64,000 nt of DNA, from NCBI GenBank assembly GCA_018873225.1, contig JAEILZ010000002.1, positions 3,162,001-3,226,000 of the forward strand, in the 5' to 3' direction. The notes beneath the pieces were generated by a model, which was not told the origin of the DNA, ran no database searches, and saw only the letters and a program-made list of their open reading frames with translations. The position numbers were made by a program, and so were the translations under genes. This stretch comes from [Phialemoniopsis] sp. UDSM-2020 (taxonomy: Eukaryota; Ascomycota; Sordariomycetes; Thyridiales; Thyridiaceae). Below are positions 9,492 through 21,501 of this stretch, in pieces. Numbering within the stretch: the stretch's first letter is position 1; each line of letters starts with the position of its first letter.

Positions 9492-10868
9492 ATGATTATG
9501 GTGGGCCACTACCAACACATCGTCGTTTGCGGGACGCCCTCCGAGCGAGGCGTCTCCCACGGACAGCAAGCGCGAGAAAAGATTCTGACCAACATACAAC
9601 GCTACAAGTTATCGCCAACTCTGGGATCGCAGGAGCAATGTCTCAAGTATATCCACGAGTCGTATATACCTGCCACCGAGGAGCTTTTCCCGGATGGACT
9701 AGAAGAGATGGAGGGTATTGCTCGTGGGGCAGGAGTGGACCTGGAGGACATCGTGTTGCTGAACGCACGATATGACTTAGCCAGGCTCACAGGCCATAGA
9801 GTCGCTGAGTGCACGAGCATGGCATACATCGGACCAGATGGGTCCGCTTTGGTCGCTCAAAATTGGGATATGAGTGCCTGGCTTCATGATCTCGACACCA
9901 TCATCGTCCTCGAGAGCCATTTGTCCGCGTACGACGCCTCTTCACAACCGAGCGCAGTTCCGGTCTCGCCAAAGAAGATCATAGCTCTGACGGAAGCGGG
10001 CCAACTCGCTCGATCAGGAATGAACTCTCTCGGTTTGGCCCTCTGCGCCAATTCGTTGTGGTGCATCGAGGACCAGCCTCCGACACGACCATGCCTACCT
10101 TTCACCTTGGCGAGGACCATGTATCTACACTGCCCAAACTTTGCGGCCGGGCTGAAAGCTTTGTCAACCTTTCCTCGCCACGTGTCAGGGAATCTCATGG
10201 TCGGATCTCCAGACTTGGCTATGGATCTGGAGCTGACTCCGGCCCGCAAATTCGTCGTCCAGCCCGAAATGTTGACCTTGGGGCAATCCATCACTGATGA
10301 GAACGACCACATGCTTCTGACTCACGCCAATCACTACCAGCACCAGAGTATAAACTCTGCGGCTTCATCACTCACCTACGACACATATCCGGGAGGATCA
10401 TCACTGTTCCGAGATCAAAGACTGACCCGACTCCTAAAGGCACGTCTACGGAGACAAGTGAGAAGATCAGTACCTGTTGATGCCCAAGGCTCGACAATCC
10501 CTGGCAGGAAGGACATACCACCGGCACTGACTCCGCCTGAAGACCACAGAGCTAATGGCCTCCCTTCAATCAACGGTGATACGTCAATGATGGAAGTCAA
10601 TACGAAGCAAGGGTCAAGCCTGACTGTCAATTGTTTGAAGACTGCTTTTTCCGACCATGCGTCATTTCCTCGAAGTCTCTGTGAGCATCACGAAAAGGGG
10701 GTGCAGAAATATGGAGCTGCATCCATGGGAGGGGCGACGATGACGGTGGCCTGTGTTATCTACGACTTGCGCCGGGGCGAGATGCATGTATCTACTGGGA
10801 ACCCCTGCCAGGGGCAGTCATGTTGGAGCAAATACACCATTGAAATGGAGCCTAGTCTTGTTACTTAG
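9492..10868 (+). CDS. C45-family (penicillin acyltransferase-like) Ntn hydrolase
   Basis: This is a single exon. An upstream in-frame TTG exists at 9468, but the first ATG is at 9492 and gives 458 residues (a second ATG at 9498 is possible). The sequence fits the acyl-CoA:6-aminopenicillanate acyltransferase family (peptidase C45). Characteristic parts are GTPSERGVSHGQQ near the start, EEMEGIARGAGV, NARYDLAR, and AECTSMAYIGPDG. In the last, Cys107 would be the autocatalytically exposed N-terminal nucleophile. It is followed by LVAQNWDMS and GMNSLGLALCANSL. Relatives hydrolyse or transfer acyl groups on amides. No penicillin genes are nearby, so the substrate is open. An insert of about 60-70 residues, rich in Arg and Pro (near 10430-10610), lies before the conserved LKTAFSDH segment and makes the protein longer than typical 350-residue members. 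Confidence 0.85.
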   Translation: MIMVGHYQHIVVCGTPSERGVSHGQQAREKILTNIQRYKLSPTLGSQEQCLKYIHESYIPATEELFPDGLEEMEGIARGAGVDLEDIVLLNARYDLARLTGHRVAECTSMAYIGPDGSALVAQNWDMSAWLHDLDTIIVLESHLSAYDASSQPSAVPVSPKKIIALTEAGQLARSGMNSLGLALCANSLWCIEDQPPTRPCLPFTLARTMYLHCPNFAAGLKALSTFPRHVSGNLMVGSPDLAMDLELTPARKFVVQPEMLTLGQSITDENDHMLLTHANHYQHQSINSAASSLTYDTYPGGSSLFRDQRLTRLLKARLRRQVRRSVPVDAQGSTIPGRKDIPPALTPPEDHRANGLPSINGDTSMMEVNTKQGSSLTVNCLKTAFSDHASFPRSLCEHHEKGVQKYGAASMGGATMTVACVIYDLRRGEMHVSTGNPCQGQSCWSKYTIEMEPSLVT

Positions 10869-11004
10869 CTGATCGAGCGAGAAGAGTTATAGCAGACAGC
10901 CGAATTATAGAAATGATGATCAAAAGGTTTAATGCTGCCCCATCATCACGCGAATGCAGACACAAGTATTATGACACAGATTGTATCTACAGGAAGTCGT
11001 ATGA

Positions 11005-13172
11005 TCAGGCATCTTGCCCAATATACTGATAGCCGGACATATTATCAGAAGGCACAGAGTTTCCGGCTTGCCCACCTGCCGTCGCATTCCCAGAGGCAAG
11101 GGTACAATCTTCCCACAACTCGAGTTTGTTCAGCGAGTCAAGACGCGTCAAGGCCATCCTGACCAGTTCGAATGATTTACTTCGCATCCAGAGCCAATGG
11201 CGGAAGCCTGTTGCCAGACCGGCCGCCCGACCCCGAGCTGCATCAGTAGGCGCCATAATATGCAGAAGGACCACAAGGTCAGACATAGCATTCAAATGGG
11301 CGCGCGACCCTATATTGCATTAGTCTTCGGCTAGTACGGGTGGTGGGCGGACAGTAGCTTACATGAAAACCAAAAAGACTCAAAGCTTGCAAGCTTCACC
11401 CGTTTCAAATCAGCAAGCATTTGTTCGCCAAAGGCCAGTGCCTTCCCATAAGAAACAGGGAAAGTTGTCTGGTCGTTAGAAAAGCGAAGGGCTTTGCGGT
11501 GGAGCAGAACATTGCAGTATAGATATGCAACCAGCAGACTCCCAAGGGTGTAAATCTCATCCTGTTCCTCATTAGACTCTATTTCGAGCAGGTGATCATA
11601 GCTTGTCTTCCAATCAGTCAGTCGATTGGACAATCGGTTAAACGTCCCTACTGTGAGGGCCCTTTCCAGATTTCGGGTAGAGCTACGTCCGTTCACGTCA
11701 GCAATATGGAAGGTAATCCGATACAAACAAACTTACAACAAAGAGTTGTAGATGTCCTCCAAGATCGAGGTCAGCTCCAAGAAGTGACGGAGCAAAATAG
11801 ATGTTTTTGGAGGTCCGAAAACAAAGTCGTTCCCATTCTGAGCGTCCATCGCCTCTGGGCTCTGCACAGAACTCCACCACGGAACACTGAAGTCGTCCTC
11901 TCTGATACGTGGGGGATGGCCATGTATAATGTTGATCCACCTGTCTTGGAGGTACACGAGCCACCAAAGTGTGACTCTGCGATTCTTTTCTTCGAGAGTC
12001 ATGTTCCAGTGGGTGCAGTCGATATTGAGTCCAATCGAAAATGCTAAAGAGGTCGTGTTGGCAACAAGGCAGATATCAAAGGGGCTATCGGCGATAAACA
12101 TATTGCTTCGCTTTCTCTCCATAAAAAGCAGACATGCAGCAATAGTTGAATAGTTGGGTGCGTGCATCTCTCTGTTTATTTCTTTCCACGCGAACTGCTG
12201 AATGATACTGTCGTCAGGCCGCTCTGTCCTGGTAACAGCATCAAGGTTGAATTGTTCCCACGGTAGGTCCGGATCGTATGATCGCCAAGATAAAGCCAGG
12301 CTGTACACCGTGGCAAGCAATGCTTTCGAGTCATCGTCAGGTCGTAAGGCCGACGGGCCCAGAACAGGGTAATGCGGCTGTACAAAGCGTAGAAAGATAT
12401 TGATCAGCCGGGCACCATGCTCGGAAAGCACATCCCACAGGGCGGGGATAGACTGAGGAATGACATGATCGGCCAGCCTTTCTGTAACGGGCTGTGGTGT
12501 CATTAACATCAAGGAGGCAGCGGAGTTTGCAGCACTGAAACGACGAACGCCACGAATCTTGTGGAGAAAGTTGCCTTCTTCGTCGTATCTATATCGTGAC
12601 CGCAATAACGGATCTGTCTCCGATGTGGCCCCAAGATATTTGGATGAAAAGGTAGAGTTCGAATATTGTGACGATGGGGATGCCGAGACATGAGCTTCAC
12701 TGTGCACCGCATTTGATATGGTGGGTGCGTGCAGGGTGAAGGCCGTTGTGTTCTCGCGATGCTGGGGGAGAGTTGTCGGTTCGACCCCAAGTGAGTCAAG
12801 GCCAGGAAACGTTCCCAGCTGTGATGCATCTCCAAATCCCATGGGAGGAAACACACTGAAGAGATGCTCCAAGGGAGGCATGTTGATCGGAGACATAGCT
12901 GTCGCGGCCCAGTTGGATTCGAAATGAGCACTCGGGGTTGCTATCAACGCCGAATGCTGCTCGCTGACGCTGCCATTTTGCTCCGAGTTCCTGGGAGCAG
13001 ACCTAAGAGGTGGACTCCGAGCAAAAGTACATTCGCGACTGTATTTTTGACAGCTCCTACACGGCGGCTGATGTCTCACCACACAAGCGATCTTTCGTTC
13101 CCGACAAAAGTCGCAAGGCCGGTGCTTGCCCCGTCCTCTTGGTGGTCGGCCTGAAGGTTCGTTATCGTCCAT
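11005..13172 (-). CDS. Zn2Cys6 fungal-specific transcription factor
   Basis: Three exons (13172-11737, 11661-11363, 11309-11005) give 679 residues. The N terminus has a binuclear zinc cluster: CDFC, six residues, C, seven residues, C, RSC, six residues, CTF, preceded by the basic RPPRGRGKHRP. The middle part is a fungal transcription-factor regulatory domain (IPALWDVLSEHGARLINIF, WRSYDPDLPWEQF, LAFSIGLNIDCTHW, WWLVYLQDRWI). The C-terminal exons read SFWFSWSRAHLNAM, typical of the end of this domain. Proteins of this kind bind CGG triplets as dimers and often control adjacent genes. Its neighbour on the same strand is a copper amine oxidase, so control of amine use is a reasonable guess. Confidence 0.9.
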
Positions 13173-13810
13173 ACTGCTTCAATTACCTCATCAGAGTGGT
13201 GATTCCTGCTTACACAGCGAACTTTTTCGCTTCGCAGCAGCAACCGGCGATCAGAGATAACAAACGAGAGAAGATGAGAGACGAAGTCGACCCACCCCGA
13301 AAACAGATGTAGGTGGTGAACCTCTCCCTTTTAGTGGCGATGGACCCCAGCTATTTAGTGCTGATCGGAATGGTGGGCAAGTAGACAGACCCACCCACAT
13401 GCACTAGGGTGACTTATCCAGGCCTGGGGAGTTCTAGGCCATCAAATGGGCGATAGTTAAGGAGATGTTTGACAAAGAATTGAGAAACGGTACCAGCTCA
13501 ATTGCTTTAACTTATCTGGACACAGTACCTTCCTAGATATAGGAAGATGAGCAAGAGAGTTGTAAGTTCTGAGAGATTCTGTTGACCGGCTAAAACAGCT
13601 AAAGGAAGCGAGACAAACTTGATTACTTGAGGGTTGTAAACTTGAGAAATAGGTGACATAATGAGACAATCTTAGGAGAACAAACTAACTGGTTTTCTTC
13701 TAGATGGACTTGTAGTCTAAACTAACCAAATCGAGACTACAAAGATCAGGAGGAGCTATCCCACTATCTTAGTCAACAGACAGGCTTTTCAAACGACATA
13801 CAGAACGCCT
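13173..13810. other. Spacer upstream of the regulator gene
   Basis: The regulator's promoter lies here, together with the 3' flank of the amine oxidase. The stretch from about 13440 to 13800 is visibly AT-rich compared with the genes. No reading frame or repeat was recognised. Confidence 0.5.
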
Positions 13811-16055
13811 TCAGAGCTTCGCAGGGTTCAACTTGACGGCAGCGACGTTGGAAGTGCAGCAACGCTGCAGGTCTTTCTCACCCACGCCCGTGGTTTGATC
13901 ATCAGAGGAAGACACAAATGCGTTTTGGGAAGCTGTATCAGGCAAGATAGCCGTGGGTGGAACCCAAAGAGCCGGGTTCTGAATGAAAAAGTTACTGGCA
14001 CGCAACATGACACTGACAGGCTCCGCCGGCATTATGGGGAAATCCTCGGTACGAGGAAAGTGAGTAAGACCAAATTGCACATAGCACACGATATCTGTGT
14101 CTTCGATGGCCTCATCCCGGGCAACCCAGTCCAAGATCGCAGAGTTATGAGGGTGGCCAAGCTTGCCTGTGCTCTGACAAACATAGTCGCCAGCAGGGAA
14201 TATTTCATAGTCTCGGTAGGGTAGCACCCACAAACTGTGGCGGGCGAAGGCAGCTCGATCGTATACCACGCTTCCGGGCTGTGCAAGCAGTGGAGGGCAG
14301 TTGTTGTTGATTATCTTGTATCCCACAGGCTTCTTTGACGACTTGTTGATAGTGTGCGGGTTCACAATAGTCCATCCACGACTTGTTTCGTGACAGTAGT
14401 CTCGGCAACCCTCGCGGGATGTGCGCAAGGGTAGAGATTCAGCGTAGAATCCATTGCCGAATGAATTCTGCGCAGAGCCTACAGGCAATTTGGACGGCAT
14501 AGCGTTGTTCTCCATGACAGTATTTCGATGGCCATCGATGGCAGGGTCAATACGGAGGGAGAAGATATGCTGATGATTGTGAGCATCGATACCGGCTGCT
14601 ACTTCGGTCCCGTATGGAGCAGCAGACTCGGATGATGAATACAGAGGGTATGTATTCAGCATGCCTGTCAGCTTGACTTCGAGTTTGTACGTCCCATCCA
14701 ATGTGAAGATATGGTAGAAGCAATACTCATAATTTGCCGCAGTGATGATCTGAGAGATGATGAGTCGTCTATCGCGAGCCGAAATCACGGTACCGTCCCG
14801 ATAGTCGGTGTGTTTGTACAGAAGGCCGTTGTCTTCCTCATGAATACAGACTGCGTTTTTGATGAGAGCTGGCGATCCGTCTGCAGTGGACAGCACTGCA
14901 TCCAAGTAATGGATGGCACCTTTGCAATCGCAGCCGAGCTTGAGACTATTCGTCATGAGACCAGTCCCATATTCACCAACGTCAAACGCATGCTTCCGCT
15001 GGTGAGGTGTATTTGGGTTGCCGTACGGGACCACCATCTCAACCACGCTGATACGGTGAAAGAGTGCACGTTCTCTTTGCTCGTACATATCATGGACGCG
15101 AACGTCAGAGAGCACTATGCCCTCACGGTAGTTGAAGCCGATATGCATTTTGAACCCAGCCCAGGTCAACTCATTGCCGCTCATGGTAAAGGATACGCCC
15201 TCTGGCTGTAGAATGTCGATCGGCTTCAGGCGGTTATGGACATAGCCATCGCTGATGAATTGCGGGAGGTAGTTGTGGTTTGTCATTGGTACCGGGACAC
15301 GGTTTCCATTGACTCGGCGCACATCCACAGCCAAGACCTCCTCTCTCTCGGTATCGATCACCACAGTAAAGTCCAAAGGATGGGCGTAATGATTGTCGAG
15401 GTCGGATGTACGATAGTACGCCAGAGCTTGTTGTAGGCGACGGTCGCAACCCCAGCGGTCATCGAAACCGATAGCCCAAGCATCAAACATGACCTTCTCC
15501 ATATCGACAATGCCGATTTCGCGACATACATCGATCACTTGAGCATCCTCTCGGCAAACACGCTCACAAATGCCCAGATCTTCCAGAGTCAATGTAGGTG
15601 CGACGTCACTAACAGGCTTCCAGTCCTCAACCAAGCGCTTGGTCAAGTTGATGACAAGCTCGACTACGGCATGAACATGATCTTCTAGGACAATGACGAT
15701 CGCAAAGGCACGGCGATCTGGGCATGCTCTATGACCAGCACGGTAGGCAAGATATTCATCTTTGCGCGGCTCTCGGAGGGTGATGCAGTTGAACTTGAGT
15801 TTCTTCGATTTGGCATAGCCTCTAATAGTCGTCGCAGCGAGAGAAATCTCTTCAATCGATAGCTGATCTGGATCGAGTACAACAGTACGAGATTAGAAAA
15901 CTGTAACAAGTGTACAAGGCGATGGAGAAGTGGTAAGAAGACCTACCCAGAGGATGCGTCGAGTTTGGGCTTGTATTGGCTTGTACTGGAGAGGAACCAT
16001 TGACTCCTCCCCGAAAGATTGTGTAGCCAGAAATAGATGTGTTGTCGAGATTCAT
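13811..16055 (-). CDS. Copper amine oxidase (primary amine oxidase)
   Basis: Two exons (16055-15947 and 15867-13811) give 721 residues. It deaminates primary amines to aldehydes, releasing ammonia and hydrogen peroxide, using copper and the self-made cofactor topaquinone. The topaquinone site is the NYEY motif, with the modified Tyr at 416. The catalytic base is Asp332 in AFDVGEYG. Two copper-binding histidines sit in AHNHQH (about 468 and 470), and a third is probably in LTHFPRTEDFP. The first exon adds a Thr/Asn/Ser-rich start and the conserved HPLDQLSIEEI. No peroxisomal C-terminal SKL is present; the protein ends in NPAKL. The divergent neighbour at 16906 is a transporter, and the next gene downstream is the zinc-cluster regulator. 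Confidence 0.93.
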
Positions 16056-16905
16056 ATTGTCTTCTAAAGTTGTCCATACGCCTTGATGTAACTTGGCGGT
16101 GTGTAGCTTTGTGATAGGGATTTGGAGCAAAGGGTATTGGATCCTCAAATCGATGTCCCGTTGATACAAGATATCAGCATTGATCACGAAAGATACAACA
16201 AAATGATTCAGGCTTTATACGAGACAGCCCCAGCAAGATGTCCACTTTACTAGAAGCCATTTTGCCTGATGGCTTGCGATAGGAGTGCTGAGAGATCGGC
16301 TGTCCCTACTGAATCTAGAAGACCTTGAGCATTCGGGCCCTCGATGCCTCAGAACGAAGACTGCCCTGGTAGTCGCGGTGGTCCTCCACGAGAGCATCTC
16401 GCCGTTAGCAGTGGCTTCGCCGCCCACAGTGTGTCGGCAAGCGCAACGAGCGTTGATTGGTGGCGGCGCGATCCACCAAACGGCGAGACGGCGAAACGGC
16501 GAAACGGTGAAGAGCTTCTCCACATGGGCCGAAGACGTCCATTGCCAACAGCACTTCGAAGATATCGCGCACACTGGCCAAACTCCCAAGCTCCCCAGGT
16601 GGTCAAAATTCCTGCCTCTTCAGGAAAGTCCATCCGTTATCTCCAGACTGCGGGGCCTTAGCAAACTCAAGAGGGAGTTTGGGTGGGACGCTTGGTGAGA
16701 TGATCCCTGGCCTTGGTCACTTATCTCGAAGTTACCCCAGATCTCCGCTCTGGGGAAAGCATAAAGAGACACTCACTCCATGACTTGAAGCCTTCACGAG
16801 AGTCTTACAACACGGCCACTCTTCATCGGTAGCATCATCTTTATTCTTACACGCCGTACTTGATAAGCAGCCTTCACCGTGCGTACTCAGTGTTGATCTA
16901 TCAGA
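16056..16905. promoter_or_regulatory. Bidirectional promoter between amine oxidase and transporter
   Basis: These 850 bases separate two divergent genes. They contain an 8-bp tandem array with CGG at 16481, 16489, 16497 and 16505 (repeat unit close to AAACGGCG) and an opposite-strand TTCGCCG at 16416-16422. CGG triplets are the half-sites of zinc-cluster regulators, and one such gene lies next door. Function is inferred. Confidence 0.45.
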
Positions 16906-18677
16906 ATGGCGCCCGACATGGAGAATACCATAGAGAAGGTGCCCACACGACCCACTGACCAAGACTTTGACGAAGGGGAACTCAAAGTCACCCAGCGAAG
17001 AGACGGTGACCTTGCGCTTGGGGTGTATGAGCTTGATGTGACAGAAGATGAGTTGGCCAGAGTTGACACCAAGAAGCTGCTTCGCAAGATTGACTTGCAC
17101 CTCATTCCTATTGTAGGTGCGCCCCGACGAGCCTGCAGGTCGAGTTTCTAACTAAATTGGCGTGTATAGATGTGTCTCGCCATGATGGTCTTCACCATTG
17201 ACAAGGCTACTCTTTCCTACTCGTCCATCATGGGCATCCAGGAGGAAACGCACTTGACCGAGGACCAATACTCGTGGCTTGGGAGCATCTTCAGTCTGGG
17301 CTACTTATTCTCCAACATTCCATGTGCTTTCATCATCCAGAAAGTTGCCCTGTCCAAGTGGGTCGTCATCACGATGTCTCTCTGGGGTGTTGTGCTGGCC
17401 TGCATGGCTGCTGCTCCCAGCTTCGGTTCTCTCTTCGCCATCAGACTGCTGCTAGGGTGAGTACTCAGATGATGCAAAATCGTTAAATCATGTTCCTCCT
17501 TACTGACTGATGAGCAGATTCCTTGAAGCTAGCATAACCCCGGTCTTTGTAATCATGACTGGAATGTGGTACAGTCGACCTGAGCAGGCCTATCGGATGG
17601 GCCTTTGGTATTCCGGCATAGGTCTTGCCACGATTGTCGGATCACCGATTGCCTGGGCTCTGGACAGCCCGTCCGCTGCTACCGGGATACTCTCGAACTG
17701 GCAACTCCTTTACGTCGTCTTCGGTGCCATCACCGTCGCGCTTGCCGTCTGCTTCTACTTTCTCGTCCCGGACACACCGCTTACAGCAAAGTTTCTCAGC
17801 GCGCCCGAGAGGGTGATGGCCATTCAGCGCATCCGGGCGAACCAGCAAGGCATTGGCAACCGTCACTTCAAGCCTTACCAGGCCTGGGAGCTTGCCAAGG
17901 ATCCTCGCACATACCTCTACTTTGCCATTCAGTTCATTGGAAACATTGGCTACGGTGCTGTGGGGACCTGGGGATCCAAGCTCATCGTCTCACTCGGGTT
18001 CGACAAGCGTCAAGCCCTGATCATCACAATGCCACATGGCGCAACGACGCTGGTGGCCGTGCTTGGTGCCGGCTACCTGGCAGCAAAGATGAATGACAGA
18101 ACTTTGTGGGCCGGAGTGTCTGCGTTGCTGGGCGCAGTCTTCGGCGCTTGTCTTTACGGCATCAACAACGATAAATGGGCTGCACTCATTGCCTATTACG
18201 TGAGTCTTGCCCAGGTGTCTCTCATCTCTTGGACCTACAAACTGACGGAGCAAAGTTTCAACATATCTTTGTGGCGATGTATATCTTGACATTCAGCCTG
18301 GTCAGTGCGAATACTGCCGGGCACACAAAGAAGATCCTCACCAACGCCGTGTTACTCCTCGGGTCCACTAGCGGCAGTCTTACAGGACCACAGGTGACCA
18401 AAAACGTGAGTCTATGATTGCTCAAGAAAATACGTTCACAGGGCCTACGAAGCTGACAAGACTTGAACTTCGACAGGATCCAACTTATAAAAAAGTCAAG
18501 CTCACATGCTTCTGGTCTCCACTCGTATGCGTGGCACTGCTCTGCGTGGTCCGTCTGCTGAACATACTGGAGAACCGTCGCCGGGACAAAGCTGCTGCCC
18601 AGGCGGAGCCAGTGGCCGATAACGAGTTTATGGACCTGACCGACGGCGAGAACAAGGCATTCAGGTACCAGATGTAG
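16906..18677 (+). CDS. MFS transporter, allantoate/nicotinate permease-like
   Basis: Five exons (16906-17112, 17170-17456, 17518-18199, 18256-18405, 18477-18677) give 508 residues. A charged N-terminal tail of about 60 residues ends in LLRKIDLHLIPI. It is followed by MCLAMMVFTIDKATLSYSS, the usual entry to the first helix of the anion:cation symporter (Dal5/Tna1-like) branch. Further family marks are GYLFSNIPCAFI, RLLLGFLEASITPVF, the central loop with FLSAPERVMAIQRIR, and the final NTAGHTKKI and LTGPQ segments. About twelve helices are expected in the plasma membrane. Family members import small organic anions such as allantoate, nicotinate or vitamins. Pairing with an amine oxidase suggests a nitrogen compound, but this is inference. 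Confidence 0.9.
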
Positions 18678-19556
18678 GTCGGATAAGAGTGATAGATAGC
18701 AACGAAGGGCAATCATTGGACGCTATGGGCTGCATAGCCGATCAGGTTACATCACAGCGTGAGTGGGAAGCCGTGGGTGTACCACGGCCGGCCGGTGGAC
18801 CACACACGGAGCAGCGAGCCCAACCAGGCTTCCCCGGATCTACCGGCTAAGCATAAAGTGCTGAGATCTAGCGAGGCAGAATTTTTTCACATTATAAATG
18901 ATCGTCCAAGATGCACTGGGCCAGCATGAGTGGTGACAACAGAGCTTTGACGGATTGGTGGTTGGAAAAGTCCAGTGCCCTTCTGGAACGAGACACGTGC
19001 GCACCGAACCGCCCGCTAGCCTGGGAGCGGGAGGTGCCTCGCAGCGCCTAAGAAACCGGTTATCCACCCAATAGTGTCTGCCCAGGTGCTCTAGCGCATC
19101 TCCTCAGGGGCTCCCCTCAGGTGGGATTGATAGAAACGTGCCGTCCCCTGTAGCCAATCACCATGACCAGTGCCCTGATTGCTCCTGTCGAGTTTCCTGC
19201 CCTCATCTCGATTTCGACATATCAGATGCCGCTCTGGCACTCCTCTCCGATGCCTGCCAAGGCCAAGCCTGTTCTGATTCGCCTGAGCCTTCTAGCAAGA
19301 TTCGACACCCTTGCTTCAGCCGTCGGGGCTCCAGTCTCTCCCATGAACTGCCACCCTCGTCACGGAGGTAGACCGACCCTTGTCGGGGAACGCAATGGTT
19401 CATGAGCATGTATAAAGCTGATGCCCCGGCTCTACACATCATGAGGGCGAGTGCCGGGCTGAGATCGGAGTAAGCACATCGCTGCCGGGTCGTCCTGTTT
19501 CTTGCCAGTTCTTAGAGCGCACGCGTGGGGCTCAATCGCATCCGGACGCATCCACC
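18678..19556. other. Intergenic spacer
   Basis: This is the 3' flank of the transporter and the promoter of the secreted nuclease, both on the plus strand. A short GC-rich near-palindrome (CCACGGCCGGCCGGTGG) lies near 18781. No gene was found. Confidence 0.5.
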
Positions 19557-21501
19557 ATGAAGTCCATCTCAGCTTGGAGTCTGTGCACCTCGCTCATCGC
19601 TGCCACTGCGTCGGCCTTGACCATTCAGGAGATCAATGGCAACCGCTACCTTTCCCCCTATGATGGCAAAGAGGTGACCAATGTCACCGGAATTGTCACG
19701 GCCAAGAGCAGCGCTGGTGTCTACATCCGCAGTGTCCGCCGTTCCTGCGATCGCCGCGTCTCTGACGGCCTGTACCTCTACGGTTCGCAGCTGGCCGGCA
19801 ATGCCTCTGTCGCCGTGGGCGATCAGATCACGGTCGACGGCAAGGTCACCGAGTACCGCTCAAGCGATGCGTACCTCTACCTGACTGAGCTGTCGTTCCC
19901 CGTCGTCAGGGCTATCACCAAGAATGCCACGCAGATCAAGCCCTTGGTGGTCGGCAAGGATACCTACAACCCTCCTACCGAGCAGTTCACCAGTCTCGAT
20001 GGAGGTGACATCTTTGCCGTGCCCAATAACAAGACCCAGATTTCCACTGCCAACCCTGTTCTTGACCCCGAGCACTACGGCATGGACTTTTGGGAGAGCT
20101 TGAGCGGCGAGCTAGTCACTGTTCGTGCACCTGTCGCTATCTCCAAGCCCAACAACTATGGCGAGACCTGGGTCGTTGGCGACTGGCCCACCACTGGCAA
20201 GAATGGCCGTGGCGGTCTGACACTCGGTGACAAAGGTGAGAAATCCTGCGGAAAATGCAATAATTCGTTGTTACTGATGCAAAGCCCAGATGCCAATCCC
20301 GAGTCGGTCATCATTGGTCGCCCTCTTGATGGCACTAAGAATCTGAACACTTACAAGATTGGTGACAAGTTTGAGGATATCACTGGCATTGTCACGTACC
20401 AGTTTGGCTTCTACTACATCCTGCCGACCACCAAGCTCACCCTGACCGGGTCTGCCGAGCCCGTCCTTCCGCCCGCGACCAGCCTGACCAGCGACGGAAG
20501 CTGCTCGGGCATCACCGTTGGCGACTACAACATTGAGAACTTTGCGCCCAGCAACACCAAGCATGTCAATGACGTAGCCGGCCATATCTACAACTACCTA
20601 AAGACTCCCGACATCCTGTTCATTCAGGAGGTTCAGGACAACAACGGCGCCACCGACAATGGTGTCGTCGATGCCAACGTCACCCTGTCTACCCTGACTG
20701 CCGCTATCAAGACTGTCAGCGGCATCGATTACGCCTTTACGTCCATCGACCCCATCGACAAGCAGGACGGCGGCCAGCCTGGCGGCAACATTCGCGTCGC
20801 CTACCTGTACCGCCCCGACGTCCTCCGCCTACGCAAGCCCAACCCGGGTGGCTCGCTGGATGCCAACGAGGTTCTCGCCGGCCCGACCCTAAAGTACAAC
20901 CCCGGCCGCATCCATCCTACCAACCTGGCCTGGAATTCGAGCCGCAAGCCTCTGGCTGCCGAGTGGGAGACCCTGGACGGCAAGAACAACTTCTTCACCG
21001 TCAACGTCCACTGGGAGTCCAAGGGTGGCAGCACCTCGCTGCAAGGTGACCTGCGCCCTCCCGTCAACCTGCCGGTCGAGAAGCGCACCCAACAGGCCAA
21101 CATCACTGCTGTAAGTTTTGCCCATATTTTGCGACAATGGAGAATCTTCGCACTAACACACATCTTAGACTTTCATTGCCCAGATCCTTGAGAAGGACCC
21201 CAATGCCTCGGTCATCATGGCTGGTGACTGTAACGAGTACTCTGTGGTTCTGCCAATCACCACCTTCGAGCAGGTCTCCAGCATGGTCGATCTTGACGTC
21301 GCCGCCAACATCCCGGTGCACGAGAGATACACCTACACTTTTGGCAACGACATGGAGGAGCTTGACCATACCTTTGTCAGCCCGGCCATCGCCAAGAAGG
21401 GCGTCAAGGCTGAGCACATCCACATCAACACTTGGGTCAATTATGGCGATGCCGTGTCTGACCACGACCCGACGGTTGCCAAGCTGAACCTGTGCAAGTA
21501 A
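19557..21501 (+). CDS. Secreted endonuclease/exonuclease/phosphatase-family nuclease
   Basis: Three exons (19557-20235, 20290-21110, 21169-21501) give 610 residues. The first 20 residues are a signal peptide ending in TASA. The N-terminal half resembles an OB-fold-like domain found in extracellular nucleases (GIVTAKSSAGVYI, VGDQITVDGKVTEY). The C-terminal half is a Mg-dependent EEP catalytic domain: GDYNIENF, DILFIQEVQD (catalytic Glu), VNVHWESKGG, MAGDCNEY, and the terminal SDHDP with its catalytic His/Asp. It probably digests extracellular DNA or phosphoesters for nutrition. The first intron (54 bp) is a multiple of three without a stop, but it has a good donor, a CTGAT branch site and an acceptor, and removing it restores a continuous domain. 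Confidence 0.85.

Noticed and set aside
18774..18804. GC-rich near-palindrome CCACGGCCGGCCGGTGG
   Set aside because: Short, imperfect and in a 3' flank; no sign of function beyond chance.
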